NCBI RefSeq assembly: GCF_900111175.1
Contig: NZ_FOGI01000009.1
Coordinates: 186,001-250,000, forward strand
Direction of reading: 5' to 3'
Source: Actinokineospora terrae
GTDB taxonomy: Bacteria; Actinomycetota; Actinomycetes; Mycobacteriales; Pseudonocardiaceae
Length of the DNA: 64,000 bases
Shown: positions 39,397 to 48,410 of the stretch, piece by piece
Layout of the letters: the number at the start of each line of letters is the position of its first letter
Position numbering within the stretch: position 1 is the first letter of the stretch
Position numbers and translations under genes: made by a program
Notes under the pieces: generated by a model
Databases searched by the model: none
What the model was told of the DNA's origin: nothing
Seen by the model: only the letters and a program-made list of their open reading frames with translations

Positions 39397-41156
39397 AAGG
39401 TGACCTTCCAGGAGTTGATGTAACCGGTGTCGTAGGTGGCGGTGTCGCGGACCGACAGCTTCCAGGCACCGTTGGCGACCTCGCCGGAGAGGTCCACGGT
39501 GAACTGGGTGGTCAGGTTCGCGGACCCGTCACCGGGGTTGGCGCGGCGCAGCGAGTAGCTGGTGCCGTCCGGCGCGATCAGGTTGAGCTCGAGGTCACCG
39601 ACGTAGGTGTGCACGATGTTGACGTCGACCTTGGTGGCCGCGGGGGCGTTGCCGGTGCGGCCGTCGATGGTGACGGTCGAGGTGGCGGCGGCGCCGTTGT
39701 CGGCGATCTGCACGTCGTCGGTGTTCTCCCACGGGCCACCCGGCTGCGGGTTGGGGTCGCCGCCCTGGACCGCGGCCAGCGCGTCGACGCGGCCCTCGCC
39801 GTAGAAGGTGTTCTTGGCGGTGGTGCCCTTGCAGCGGCTGTCGCTGCCGCAGGCCAGGTCGTCGGCCTGCTCGGCGATCTTGGCCTTGATCTGGTCCACC
39901 GTGGCGCTCGGGTTGACGCTCTTGATCAGGGCGGCGACGCCGACCACGTGCGGGGTGGCCATCGAGGTGCCGGACATCTGGCCGTAGTTGCCGCCGGGCA
40001 GGGTCGAGTACACGTTGTCGCCGGGGGCGGCCACGTTGACCTTGTTGGCGAAGTTGGAGAACGACGACTTGGTGTTGCTGCTGGTGATCGAGGCGACGGT
40101 CAGCGACGACTCGAGCTCACCCGGGACGATCTTGCAGGACGCGGTCACCGGGCGGCTGGACGGCGTGGAGTCGTCCGGGCTCAGCGTGTCGGTGGACTTG
40201 TTGTCCAGGTCGGTGTTCTCGTTGCCCGCGGCGACGACGTTGAGCACGCCCTTGCCGGTGGCGTAATCGGCGGCGCGCTTGACCGCCTCCAGGATCGCGG
40301 CCTGGTCGACGTTGTTGGGGCAGTTCGCCCACCACGGGTCGGTCCAGTAGCTGTTGTTGGTCACCGCGAAGCCGTTGTCGCCCGCGTACATGAGGCCGCA
40401 GACCACGTTCTCCGGGAAGAACAGCTGGCTGGTCGGCTCGGCGACGCGGATCGAGGCGATGCGGACGCCGGGCGCGACGCCGACCATGCCCTTGCCGTTC
40501 TTGGCCGCGGCGATGGTGCCCGCGACGTGCGTGCCGTGGTCACCGACCGGACGCCACGCGCCGGTGCGCGCGTCGACCTTGCCGTAAGCGCAGGAGACCG
40601 ACTTAGAGGCGTCGAAGTTCGGCTTGAGGTCGTAGTGCTGGTCGTCGACACCGGTGTCGACGACGCCCACGAGGACGTTAGAGCTACCGGTGGTGACGTC
40701 CCAGGCCTTGTCGGCGCCGATCTGGGTCATGTCGACCCGGCTGGTCTCGGCCGCGGTCGGCGTGGTCTGCGACGGCGAGGTGGGGATCGCCGGGTTCGAG
40801 GACGCGGCGGGCACGTCGGAGGTGCGGGAGGCGCCGACCTGCTGCACCCCGGAGACCGAGCGCATCTTCGAGGCGAAGTCGGTGGCCGTCGAGTGCGCCA
40901 CGATGACGCCGATGGCGTCGTAGGAGGCGTAGACCGTGCCGCCGTTGGTGCTCACGGCCGACTTGGCGCCGCTGGTGTTGTTCGGGGCGGTGATCACCAG
41001 GTAGGCGCGCAGGCCCGCCGCTGCGGCGACGGACTTGCCGGTGCCCGGCTTACCGGGGCCCGCGGCGGCGACACCCGCCATGGGCGTGATCAGGCCGACG
41101 CTGAGCGCGGCGATGATCGCCGTCCGCCTCAGCCCGGCGCGGGAACGCAGGAACAC
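39393..41156 (-). CDS. Secreted subtilisin-like serine protease (S8) with P domain, copy 1
   Basis: Secreted protease of 587 aa. Signal peptide at about 1-32, an I9-like propeptide (LRAYLVITAPNNTSGAKSAV to VQQVGASRTSDVP), and an S8 catalytic domain with VVDTG (Asp about 167), DHGTHVAGT (His about 207), the oxyanion Asn in TNNSY and GTSMATPHV (Ser about 398). A C-terminal P/homoB domain (VNIVHTYVGDLELNLIAPDGT, GAWKLSVRDTATYDTGYINSWKV) follows. The GTG at 41156 has GGAGG five bases upstream. Tandem paralogue of the gene at 41344. Its stop shares a CTAG with the SAM hydrolase stop. Confidence 0.95.
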   Translation of the reverse strand: MFLRSRAGLRRTAIIAALSVGLITPMAGVAAAGPGKPGTGKSVAAAAGLRAYLVITAPNNTSGAKSAVSTNGGTVYASYDAIGVIVAHSTATDFASKMRSVSGVQQVGASRTSDVPAASSNPAIPTSPSQTTPTAAETSRVDMTQIGADKAWDVTTGSSNVLVGVVDTGVDDQHYDLKPNFDASKSVSCAYGKVDARTGAWRPVGDHGTHVAGTIAAAKNGKGMVGVAPGVRIASIRVAEPTSQLFFPENVVCGLMYAGDNGFAVTNNSYWTDPWWANCPNNVDQAAILEAVKRAADYATGKGVLNVVAAGNENTDLDNKSTDTLSPDDSTPSSRPVTASCKIVPGELESSLTVASITSSNTKSSFSNFANKVNVAAPGDNVYSTLPGGNYGQMSGTSMATPHVVGVAALIKSVNPSATVDQIKAKIAEQADDLACGSDSRCKGTTAKNTFYGEGRVDALAAVQGGDPNPQPGGPWENTDDVQIADNGAAATSTVTIDGRTGNAPAATKVDVNIVHTYVGDLELNLIAPDGTSYSLRRANPGDGSANLTTQFTVDLSGEVANGAWKLSVRDTATYDTGYINSWKVTF

Positions 41157-41274
41157 GATGTCCTCCGGGGCGTTTCGATCAGGGGCAGGGAGACCCTGTG
41201 CGCGCCATGATGACCACAAACACCCGCCGGAAGAATCCTTGGCGAAAAATGGGTTCGAACGGCCCAGAGAAAGT

Positions 41275-41317
41275 GGAAAAAACAGAAGGCCGTCCTGGGA
41301 CAAACAGGACGGCCTTC
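41275..41317 (-). terminator. Rho-independent terminator after protease copy 2
   Basis: GAAGGCCGTCCTG and CAGGACGGCCTTC pair perfectly over 13 bases with a 7-base loop, followed on the minus strand by TGTTTTTT. This is the most canonical terminator in the window and separates the two protease genes into different transcripts. Confidence 0.92.
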
Positions 41318-41343
41318 AGGGTATTACCAGGTAGCGCGGGTGC

Positions 41344-43092
41344 TTAGAAGGTCAACTTCCACGAGTTCAGGTAGCCGACATCGGAGCGGTAGATATCCTG
41401 GACGCGCAGGTTCCAGGTGCCGTTCGCGACCTCGGTGGAAGCGTTCACGGTGTATGTCGCGATGACGTTGTCCGCGGAGTCATTCGTCGACGAGCTCTTG
41501 AGCCGGTACACCGAACCGTCCGGCGCGACCAGGTCGATCACGACGTCGCCGCGGTACGGGTGCACCACGTTGACGTCGACCTTGAGGGTCGTGGGCGCGT
41601 TGCCGGGGATGCCGGTGACGGTGATCGGGCTGGTCACCGCGGCGCCGCCGTCCGGGATCTGCACGTCGGTCGGGTTCTCGAAGGACCCGCCGGGGGTGGT
41701 GCCGCCGCCGACCGCGTCCTTGGCGTCGACGCGGCCGTCGCCGTAGAAGTTGTTCTTCGCGGTGGTGCCCGCGCAGCGGCTGTCGGAGCAGGCCAGGTCG
41801 TCGGCGTCGCCTGCCAGCCGGGCCCGGACCTGGGCCGGGGTCAGCGACGGGTTCACGCTGAGGATCAGCGCGGCCACCCCGGCGACGTGCGGGGAGGCCA
41901 TCGACGTGCCGGAGGAGTTGCCGTAGGTGCCGCCGGGCAGCGTCGAGTACACGTTGTCACCGGGGGCGGCGACGACGATCTTGTCGGTGCCGAAGTTGGA
42001 GAACGACGACTTCACGTTGGAGGAGTTGATCGACGACACGGCCAGCACGCTCGGCAGCTCGTTCGGCACCGCGAGGCAGGCGTTGGTCACCGGGCGGTTC
42101 GCGGGCGTCGAGTCGTTGGGGCTGGTGGAGTCGGTCGTCTTGTTCGCCAGGTCGTAGTTCTCGTTGCCCGCGGCGGCGACGTTGAGCACGCCCTTGCCCT
42201 CGGCGTAGGCGGCGGCGCGCTTGACGCCCTCCAGGATCGCGGCCTGGTCGGCGTTGCTCGGGCAGTTGAACAGCCACGGGTCGGTGTAGTAGCTGTTGTT
42301 GGTGACCTTGAAGCCCTGGTCGCCGGAGAACACGAACGCGCAGATGGTGTTCTCGGCGAAGAACAGGCCGCTCGGCGCCTCGGCGATCCGGACCGACGCG
42401 ATCTTCACGCTCGGCGCGACACCGACCATGCCCTTGCCGTTCTTGGCCGCGGCGATGGTGCCCGCGACGTGCGTGCCGTGCGTGCCCTCGGGCCGCCACG
42501 AGCCGACGCGGGTGTCGAGCTTGCCGTAGGCGCACGAGGCCGACTTGGAGGCGTCGAAGTTCGCCTTGAGGTCGTAGTGCTGGTCGTCGACACCGGTGTC
42601 GAGGACGCCGACGGTGACCGAGGGGGACCCGGTGGTGATCGCCCACGCCTGGTCGGCCTTGATCTGGGTCATGTCGACCCGGTTGGTCTCGGCCGCGGTC
42701 GGGGTGGTCTGGGTGGGGGAAGCCGGGATCGGCGGGTTGCCGGCCTGCGCGGGCAGGTCGCTGGTCCGGGTCGCGCCGACCTGCTGGACACCGCTGACCG
42801 CGCGCATCTTGGTCGCGAAGTCGGTGGCGGTCGAATGCGCCACGATGACGCCGATGACGTCATAAGAGGCGAAGACAGTGCCACCGTTGGTCGCTACCGC
42901 CGACTTGGCGCCCGCGGTGTTGTTCGGTGCGGTGATGACGAGGTAAGAGCGCAGACCAGCCTGAGCCGCTGCGGGTGCGGCAGGGGCAGCGGGGACCGCT
43001 GTCGCCGGGACGGCCAGGCCGACCACGGCGCAGGCCCCGACCGCGGCGGCGATCGCCGCGCGGCGGAGCCGGGAGTGTGAACGCAGGAACAC
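41344..43092 (-). CDS. Secreted subtilisin-like serine protease (S8) with P domain, copy 2
   Basis: Protease of 582 aa, highly similar to its neighbour over the whole length. Signal peptide about 1-33, I9-like propeptide (LRSYLVITAPNNTAGAKSAV), catalytic VLDTG, THGTHVAGT, TNNSY and GTSMASPHV, then the P domain (VNVVHPYRGDVVIDLVAPDG, GYLNSWKLTF). The GTG at 43092 follows GGAGGAAA. Two inverted repeats lie in its leader. Probably a secreted scavenging or maturation protease; the P domain usually stabilises the catalytic domain. Confidence 0.95.
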   Translation of the reverse strand: MFLRSHSRLRRAAIAAAVGACAVVGLAVPATAVPAAPAAPAAAQAGLRSYLVITAPNNTAGAKSAVATNGGTVFASYDVIGVIVAHSTATDFATKMRAVSGVQQVGATRTSDLPAQAGNPPIPASPTQTTPTAAETNRVDMTQIKADQAWAITTGSPSVTVGVLDTGVDDQHYDLKANFDASKSASCAYGKLDTRVGSWRPEGTHGTHVAGTIAAAKNGKGMVGVAPSVKIASVRIAEAPSGLFFAENTICAFVFSGDQGFKVTNNSYYTDPWLFNCPSNADQAAILEGVKRAAAYAEGKGVLNVAAAGNENYDLANKTTDSTSPNDSTPANRPVTNACLAVPNELPSVLAVSSINSSNVKSSFSNFGTDKIVVAAPGDNVYSTLPGGTYGNSSGTSMASPHVAGVAALILSVNPSLTPAQVRARLAGDADDLACSDSRCAGTTAKNNFYGDGRVDAKDAVGGGTTPGGSFENPTDVQIPDGGAAVTSPITVTGIPGNAPTTLKVDVNVVHPYRGDVVIDLVAPDGSVYRLKSSSTNDSADNVIATYTVNASTEVANGTWNLRVQDIYRSDVGYLNSWKLTF

Positions 43093-43115
43093 GGCTTTCC
43101 TCCACAGGTGAAGGG

Positions 43116-43157
43116 ACCCGGTCGCCGATGACCGGGTGCAGGGTGAACCCTTCACCC
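43116..43157 (-). promoter_or_regulatory. Two leader inverted repeats upstream of protease copy 2
   Basis: ACCCGGTC-N6-GACCGGGT (43116-43137) and GGGTGAA-CCC-TTCACCC (43141-43157) lie just upstream of the ribosome site. They could be a structured mRNA leader or operator sites. Nothing equivalent was seen before protease copy 1. Confidence 0.45.
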
Positions 43158-43219
43158 ACACAGGAGGAGATTGTCATGCCAATGGGACGCCTGACCGGAA
43201 GAAATTACCCTAACGGGGC

Positions 43220-43864
43220 TTAGTTCAACTCGATCGTTGTACCCACCGGGTGAACCTCGAACCGAGAGTTCGCAGGCCCCAGCGTGCTGAACCGATAATG
43301 GGCGATGTCGACCCCCTTCTGGCTGGCGGTCTGGTCGTGGATCGGCACTGCGATCTTGGGCGAGACCGCGCGGTAGAAGTCGATCGCCTCGCCGAGACGC
43401 AACCAGGGCGCGTCCACCGGCAATCCCAGGATGGAGATCTCCTGGTCGGGCACGAAAAGCGAGTCGCCGGGGTGGTAGAAAGCGCCGTCGTCGACCACGT
43501 AGCCGATGTTGGGCGGGACCACGATGTCGGCGTGGATGAGCGCGTGCACGCCGCCCACCGCGGTCACGGCGGTACCACCGAGGGTGATGACGTCGCCGGG
43601 GTTGGCGGTGCGGGCCTGGAGGCCGAGCTTGGCGACCTCGGGGGCCGTGCCGGGGTCGATGACCAACTCCGCGTGCTGGTTGGTGGCCAGCAGCGCCGGG
43701 AGCCGCTCGGGGTCGAAGTGGTCGAGGTGCTGGTGGGTGATGAGCACGCCGTCGAGGTCGCGCAGGTCCTTGAAGCCGTTTGACCAGACGCCCGGGTCGA
43801 TCAGCAGCCGGGCGGACCCGGTCTCCAGCAGCACACACGCGTGGCCGAGATGAGTCACCTTCAC
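43220..43864 (-). CDS. MBL-fold metal-dependent hydrolase (UlaG-like)
   Basis: Protein of 214 aa with the metallo-beta-lactamase fold: KVTHLGHACVLLETGSARLLIDPGVW, the metal motif LITHQHLDHFDP (about residue 44), IHADIVVPPNIGYVV and DGAFYHPGDSLFVPD. The short form matches UlaG-like hydrolases that act on small esters or lactones, but the substrate is unknown. GTG start chosen at the conserved N-terminus. It is divergent from the aldehyde dehydrogenase gene, with 49 bases between. Confidence 0.87.
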   Translation of the reverse strand: MKVTHLGHACVLLETGSARLLIDPGVWSNGFKDLRDLDGVLITHQHLDHFDPERLPALLATNQHAELVIDPGTAPEVAKLGLQARTANPGDVITLGGTAVTAVGGVHALIHADIVVPPNIGYVVDDGAFYHPGDSLFVPDQEISILGLPVDAPWLRLGEAIDFYRAVSPKIAVPIHDQTASQKGVDIAHYRFSTLGPANSRFEVHPVGTTIELN

Positions 43865-43913
43865 GTCCGCCAGGGTATCGCCAGGGTGACGTACTGACCG
43901 GTAGCTTCCCGGT

Positions 43914-45356
43914 ATGACGTTCGAGTCGCTCAACCCGGCCACCGACGAGGTCGTCGGCACGCACCCGGTGCACTCCCCGGACGAGGTCGAGGCGGCGGTA
44001 GCCCGCGCGCGGACCGCGGCCGGGTGGTGGGCCGAGCTCGGGTTCGCCGGTCGGGCCGAGCGGCTGACCAGGTGGAAGGGCGTGCTGACCAGGCGCGCGG
44101 CGGAGCTGGCCGAGGTCGTCAGCGCGGAGACCGGCAAGCCGCACGCGGACGCCATGCTGGAGATCATCCTGGCGATCGACCACACGGCGTGGGCCGCGCG
44201 CAACGCGCCGAAGGTCCTGGGCCGCAAGCGCCGCCCGGCCGGTCTGCTGATGGCCAACCAGTCGGCGACGGTGGAGTACCTGCCGCTGGGCGTGGTCGGG
44301 GTGATCGGGCCGTGGAACTACCCGGTGTTCACGCCGATGGGGTCGATCGCTTACGCACTCGCGGCGGGTAACGCTGTCGTGTTCAAGCCGAGCGAGTACA
44401 CGCCCGGCGTCGGTCAGTGGCTGGCGGAGACGTTCGCGTCGGTGGTGCCGGAGCAGCCGGTGTTCCAGCTGGTCACGGGGTTCGGCGAGACGGGGGCGGC
44501 ACTGTGCCGGTCCGGGGTGGACAAGATCGCGTTCACCGGGTCGCCGGGGACGGGCAAGAAGATCATGGCCGCGTGCGCGGAAACGCTGACCCCGGTGCTG
44601 ATCGAGGCAGGCGGCAAGGACGCGCTGCTCGTCGACTCCGACGCGGATGTCGAAGCCGCAGCCGACGCAGCCGTGTGGGGCGGCATCTCTAACGCCGGGC
44701 AGACCTGTGTGGGCATCGAACGGGTCTATGTGCACGCGGACGTCTATGACCAGTTTGTGTCCCTTGTGGTGGCCAAGGCACAGGCTGTCGAAGTGGGCAA
44801 GCAGATCGGACCGATCACCATGCCCGGCCAGGTCGACATCATCCGCGGCCACATCACCGACGCTCTCTCTCGTGGCGCCCGCGCACTCGTCGGCGGCAAC
44901 GGCTCAGGCAGGTTCGTCGAGCCGACCATCTTGGTGGACGTACCGGAAGACGCTGCGGCGGTGCAGGAAGAAACCTTCGGCCCGACTCTTACCGTCACCA
45001 AGGTCTCGTCCATGGACGAAGCAGTCACCAAAGCCAACAACACCCGCTACGGCCTAGGCGGCGCTGTCTTCTCCCGCACCAACGGCGCAGCCCTAGCCCG
45101 CCGCCTCCGCTCCGGCATGGTCTCCGTCAACTCGGTGATCAGCTTCGCCGGAATCCCCTCCCTCCCCTTCGGCGGCACCGGCGACTCCGGCTTCGGCCGG
45201 ATCCACGGCCCAGAAGGCCTCCGCGAGTTCGCCCGCCCGCAGGCCATCACCCGCCAACGCTTCCGCGCTCCGCTGACCCTCACCTCGTTCCGCCGCCCCG
45301 AGAAAACCGACACCCGCGTCACCAAACTGATCACCCTCCTGCACGGCCGCCGCTGA
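43914..45356 (+). CDS. Aldehyde dehydrogenase family protein
   Basis: NAD(P)-dependent aldehyde dehydrogenase of 480 aa. Seen: EYLPLGVVGVIGPWNYPVFTP, GNAVVFKPSEYTP, FTGSPGTGKKIM (coenzyme loop), the general-base Glu in LIEAGGKDALLVD, the catalytic Cys in NAGQTCVGIERV, and EETFGPTLTV. The EAGGKD and QTCVGIERV variants resemble the succinate-semialdehyde/long-chain aldehyde group, but the substrate is not certain. Start ATG close to the MBL gene. Confidence 0.93.
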   Translation: MTFESLNPATDEVVGTHPVHSPDEVEAAVARARTAAGWWAELGFAGRAERLTRWKGVLTRRAAELAEVVSAETGKPHADAMLEIILAIDHTAWAARNAPKVLGRKRRPAGLLMANQSATVEYLPLGVVGVIGPWNYPVFTPMGSIAYALAAGNAVVFKPSEYTPGVGQWLAETFASVVPEQPVFQLVTGFGETGAALCRSGVDKIAFTGSPGTGKKIMAACAETLTPVLIEAGGKDALLVDSDADVEAAADAAVWGGISNAGQTCVGIERVYVHADVYDQFVSLVVAKAQAVEVGKQIGPITMPGQVDIIRGHITDALSRGARALVGGNGSGRFVEPTILVDVPEDAAAVQEETFGPTLTVTKVSSMDEAVTKANNTRYGLGGAVFSRTNGAALARRLRSGMVSVNSVISFAGIPSLPFGGTGDSGFGRIHGPEGLREFARPQAITRQRFRAPLTLTSFRRPEKTDTRVTKLITLLHGRR

Positions 45357-45438
45357 CGGGGAGTCATCCGGCGGTAACGCGACGCTCGATTGGCCGATGC
45401 AACGGGGGCGTATGTCGTTCAGCCGCTGGGAGTGCACC

Positions 45439-45954
45439 ATGATCGTCCCCCGGAGAACCAAGGTGGCGGCCCGCCACATGGGACTACTTGCCGGAGCCTT
45501 ACTTCTTACCCTGACCGCTTGTGGTTCCCCCACCGCAAGCCAGCCAACGGTCTCGCCTACCTCGACGACGACCACCACAACCACGACGACCACTACCACC
45601 ACAACGCCGGTCACGACCACCACGACGACGACCACTGTGGTCCCCCCGCCGCCACCCCCACCCGCGCCAGTCCCCGCGCCCGTAGTGACCACAGCGGTGA
45701 AGAAGCCCGCGGTGACAACGACAACCGCGCGCCCCGCACCCAAACCGGCGTCCCCCAAGCCCACGACGACGGTGGCCAAGCCCGCGTCGAACTGCAACCC
45801 CAACTACTCGCCGTGCGTCCCCAACGCCAGTGACGTCGACTGCGCGGGCGGCTCCGGCAACGGCCCCGCGTACGTCACAGGACCCATCCGCGTCATCGGC
45901 TCGGATCCCTACGGCCTCGACAACGACGGCGACGGCATCGGCTGCGAGAAGTAG
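45439..45954 (+). CDS. Excalibur-domain lipoprotein with Thr/Pro-rich linker
   Basis: Lipoprotein of 171 aa. Signal peptide with lipobox LTAC (LLAGALLLTLTACGSP), then a run of about 28 Thr residues with short interruptions, a Pro-rich stretch and Lys/Pro repeats. The C-terminal excalibur calcium-binding domain holds NCNPNYSPC, DVDCAGG and DNDGDGIGCEK (D-x-D-x-D-G loop with Cys). The ATG at 45439 is preferred for the GGGAG six bases upstream; in-frame starts exist at 45397 and 45412. Surface protein; partner unknown. Confidence 0.88.
   Translation: MIVPRRTKVAARHMGLLAGALLLTLTACGSPTASQPTVSPTSTTTTTTTTTTTTTTPVTTTTTTTTVVPPPPPPPAPVPAPVVTTAVKKPAVTTTTARPAPKPASPKPTTTVAKPASNCNPNYSPCVPNASDVDCAGGSGNGPAYVTGPIRVIGSDPYGLDNDGDGIGCEK
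45561..45645 (+). repeat. Thr-encoding ACN repeat tract in the excalibur lipoprotein
   Basis: Imperfect ACC/ACG/ACA triplet repeats coding for the Thr linker, similar in design to the tract in the large surface protein at 36083-36217. Confidence 0.8.
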
Positions 45955-45958
45955 GCCG

Positions 45959-47572
45959 CTAGAGACCGAACGCCCGCTCCACCAGGCCATCGACGGCGGT
46001 TGGATCGCCGCGGCCCTCGATCAGCTCGCTTACCGCGTCCACAAGCTCTTGTGCTGCCGCGGTTCTCGGGTCAGGTAGGGGGAACCGCTCCACGTACTGG
46101 GTGATCCACCGCCGTCGGCCGGAGTAGAGGCGGTTGCCGCAGACCTCGTCGTAGAACCGAAGTCCCAGGGCCGAGTTCGCTACGCCCAGCATGAGGTAGG
46201 CCAAACGCTCGTCGCCTATGTCTGCCAACGAGATCCAGTAGCAGTCACCGTTCACGACCACGCCGGACCGGTCGTACGCGAACCGCGCGCGCTCACTGAT
46301 GTCCGGGAACACCACCTTCGGCACCGCCCACAAACCGGGCCGCTGCGGAACCCAGATCTCCCACCACTGCCTGCCCGCGTCGGTGACGTACTTGCGCCCC
46401 TTCAAGCGTTCCGCATGGGACTCCAGGTAGGCGGTGGTCTTCGGGTACATAGTCAGGTCTACCGGCGTCCGTCGGACCTGACTGAGGTCATACGGGTACA
46501 GCACCTTCGTCCGCGGTTGCCCTACCTGCCATGGCGTGACGTCCTCGTGGGTCACCAGAGGTAGCACCAACTCCGGCTCTACGTCAGGCCAACCCTCCCG
46601 GATGAACACGGCGTCAGCGGTGGTCTTGACCCCGACCCGGATCTTGCCGACTGCGCCGAAGGTCTTCCAGGTCGCCGCCTCCACGCGCGCCAGCCAGTCG
46701 TGATCGTGCTGGCTGAACCGCCACGGCTGCGCGGGGTCGTCCCGGTCGGCGAGCTCCCCGACCCGCACCGCCACCGGCTTCCCACCGTGCTCGACCACGC
46801 TGTCGACGTCGGACCGCAGCGCCTCGAACAGGGTGTCGCCGCTGGTGCGGGTCGCGCCCTCCGCCCGGTACGCGGACACAAACCGGCAGGTCACCGGCCC
46901 GCGCTCGGCCGTCGCGATGACGATGGCGGGCAGCACAGCGGCGGCGAACAACCTGGTGTCCCCCAGGTCGTACACCTCGACGGGCTTCAGCGCGCCGCCC
47001 AGCGTGCTGCGCACGTTCGCCCCGGCCCTCGTGCTGAGGAACCGGTTCGAGCACAGCAGCCCCATCACCCCACCGGCCCGCAGCAGCCTGGGGAACGTGC
47101 TGATGAACGGGTGCGTGAGGTCGATCCGCCCGACCAGGTTGAAGTCCCGAGCCAGAACCCGAGCCGCCGCGGCCCCCAACTGCTGCGTACGCACATACGG
47201 CGGGTTGGTGATGACCACGTCGAACGACCCACTGGGGATCTCCCCCGCCACCGCCACGAAGTCCCCCTCGCGCCAATCCCCGACCACCCCCCGCTCCGCC
47301 GCCCGCTTCTCCGCAACCCCCAACGCCTCCCCATCGACGTCAAACCCCGTCACCTCGACCGCCACCCCCGGCCGAACCCGCCCCAACACCCCCGCGATCC
47401 CCAACAACAACTCCCCATCCCCACACGCCGGGTCCAGCACCCGCACAACATCCCCCTCAGGCAGATGCCGCACCACCCCCGCCGCCAAGAACCCCGCCAA
47501 CCCCACCGGCGTGTAATGCCTGCCGTACCGCTTGACCTCGGCCGCACCCGCCTTGCCGCGCCTGACAGCCAT
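45959..47572 (-). CDS. N6-adenine DNA methyltransferase (class I SAM-dependent, Eco57I-type)
   Basis: Methyltransferase of 537 aa. An N-terminal RHYTPVGLAGFLAAGVV precedes the SAM motif LDPACGDGELLLGIAG (about residue 47) and FDVDGEAL. The catalytic motif is VITNPPYVRTQQ (about 121), of the adenine N6 class. The C-terminal 250 residues resemble the target-recognition part of Eco57I/TaqI-type enzymes (ISLADIGDERLAYLMLGVANS, GRRRWITQYVERFPLPDP). No nuclease motif is in this chain. A PD-(D/E)XK protein is encoded 109 bases upstream in the same direction, so they probably form a restriction-modification pair. GGAG lies four bases before the ATG. Confidence 0.9.
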   Translation of the reverse strand: MAVRRGKAGAAEVKRYGRHYTPVGLAGFLAAGVVRHLPEGDVVRVLDPACGDGELLLGIAGVLGRVRPGVAVEVTGFDVDGEALGVAEKRAAERGVVGDWREGDFVAVAGEIPSGSFDVVITNPPYVRTQQLGAAAARVLARDFNLVGRIDLTHPFISTFPRLLRAGGVMGLLCSNRFLSTRAGANVRSTLGGALKPVEVYDLGDTRLFAAAVLPAIVIATAERGPVTCRFVSAYRAEGATRTSGDTLFEALRSDVDSVVEHGGKPVAVRVGELADRDDPAQPWRFSQHDHDWLARVEAATWKTFGAVGKIRVGVKTTADAVFIREGWPDVEPELVLPLVTHEDVTPWQVGQPRTKVLYPYDLSQVRRTPVDLTMYPKTTAYLESHAERLKGRKYVTDAGRQWWEIWVPQRPGLWAVPKVVFPDISERARFAYDRSGVVVNGDCYWISLADIGDERLAYLMLGVANSALGLRFYDEVCGNRLYSGRRRWITQYVERFPLPDPRTAAAQELVDAVSELIEGRGDPTAVDGLVERAFGL

Positions 47573-47681
47573 TGCGCTCCTCGGAGATGGCGACCGGTTG
47601 AGCCGCCACCGGCGACCTCGGCAATTGTGCTCGGACGCGCAGCACGACGCGGGCCAGGTCGCCCCGACGATCAGACGGAGA

Positions 47682-48335
47682 TCAACAACCCCGCCACACC
47701 GGCAACATCCGGCGGCGCTGGGCGGGGGAGGCGGGCAACCGGGCGAAGGACCCGTCGTCGGCGAGTGACACGCAGTCGATCCCGACCCGGTGCAGGAGGT
47801 CGAGGCTGTGCTCGCCCGGCAACTCGGGGAACAACGCGGTCAACGTCGTCACCGGGCGTGGGCTGTAGACGGCGTAGTCCAGGAGTTGGGCGACGGCCTC
47901 GCGGACCTTGCGGTGCGTCGCGGAACTCTTCGCCTCGATGATCTCCACCTCGTCACCCGCCTCGCGGTAGAGGTCAGCGCGCAACGCCAGACCATCCACC
48001 CGCAACGCCGAGAACTTCTCGGTGGATAGCACCCGTTGATAAAGCTCGACCAACACCGCCTCCACCCGCTGGGTGAGCGACTCGGAGGCGTTCGTGGTCC
48101 GCGGGACAGTGCGCGTGGTGAACTTCTCCACCGGCGTCACCCGCGAGGTCATGAGGCGCCCGATCCGCTCCTCCGTCGCCTCCTCGGCTCGCTCTTGGAG
48201 CAACGCGGGCTCAATCCCGAACTCGACCATCACCTTGTCCACATCGCTGCCCCGCAGGAAGCGCTGGCCTGGAAAGTCGTAGTTCGGCGCGTACCCGCAT
48301 AGGACGGCCAGGTCGCTCTTAGGCCGCTCCACCAT
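47682..48335 (-). CDS. PD-(D/E)XK nuclease-like protein, probable restriction partner
   Basis: Protein of 217 aa. The central part reads LALRADLYREAGDEVEIIEAKSSATHRKVREAVAQLLDY, i.e. an acidic residue on one strand followed by E-x-K (EAK about residue 133) and a helix with Q-L. This is a typical PD-(D/E)XK active site, as in Holliday-resolvase-like and type II endonucleases. The N-terminal 100 residues show no known motif. The adjacent methyltransferase suggests a type II-like system. The specificity cannot be read. Confidence 0.72.
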   Translation of the reverse strand: MVERPKSDLAVLCGYAPNYDFPGQRFLRGSDVDKVMVEFGIEPALLQERAEEATEERIGRLMTSRVTPVEKFTTRTVPRTTNASESLTQRVEAVLVELYQRVLSTEKFSALRVDGLALRADLYREAGDEVEIIEAKSSATHRKVREAVAQLLDYAVYSPRPVTTLTALFPELPGEHSLDLLHRVGIDCVSLADDGSFARLPASPAQRRRMLPVWRGC

Positions 48336-48410
48336 CCGAACGTTGTGGACGCTGTAGACGTAACGGAAGCTCTCTTAGTCAAGTGCGTGTCCACCCAATG
48401 GACTAGTCGA

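Noticed and set aside
43176..43223. 15-codon plus-strand frame (MPMGRLTGRNYPNGA) after AGGAGGAG
   Set aside because: The ribosome-site match is striking, but the frame is tiny, antisense to the leader of a minus-strand gene and has no downstream gene on its strand. Chance cannot be excluded.
45959..47572. Type IIG enzyme with nuclease and methyltransferase in one chain
   Set aside because: The 537-aa protein starts directly with the methyltransferase region and has no PD-(D/E)XK motif of its own.
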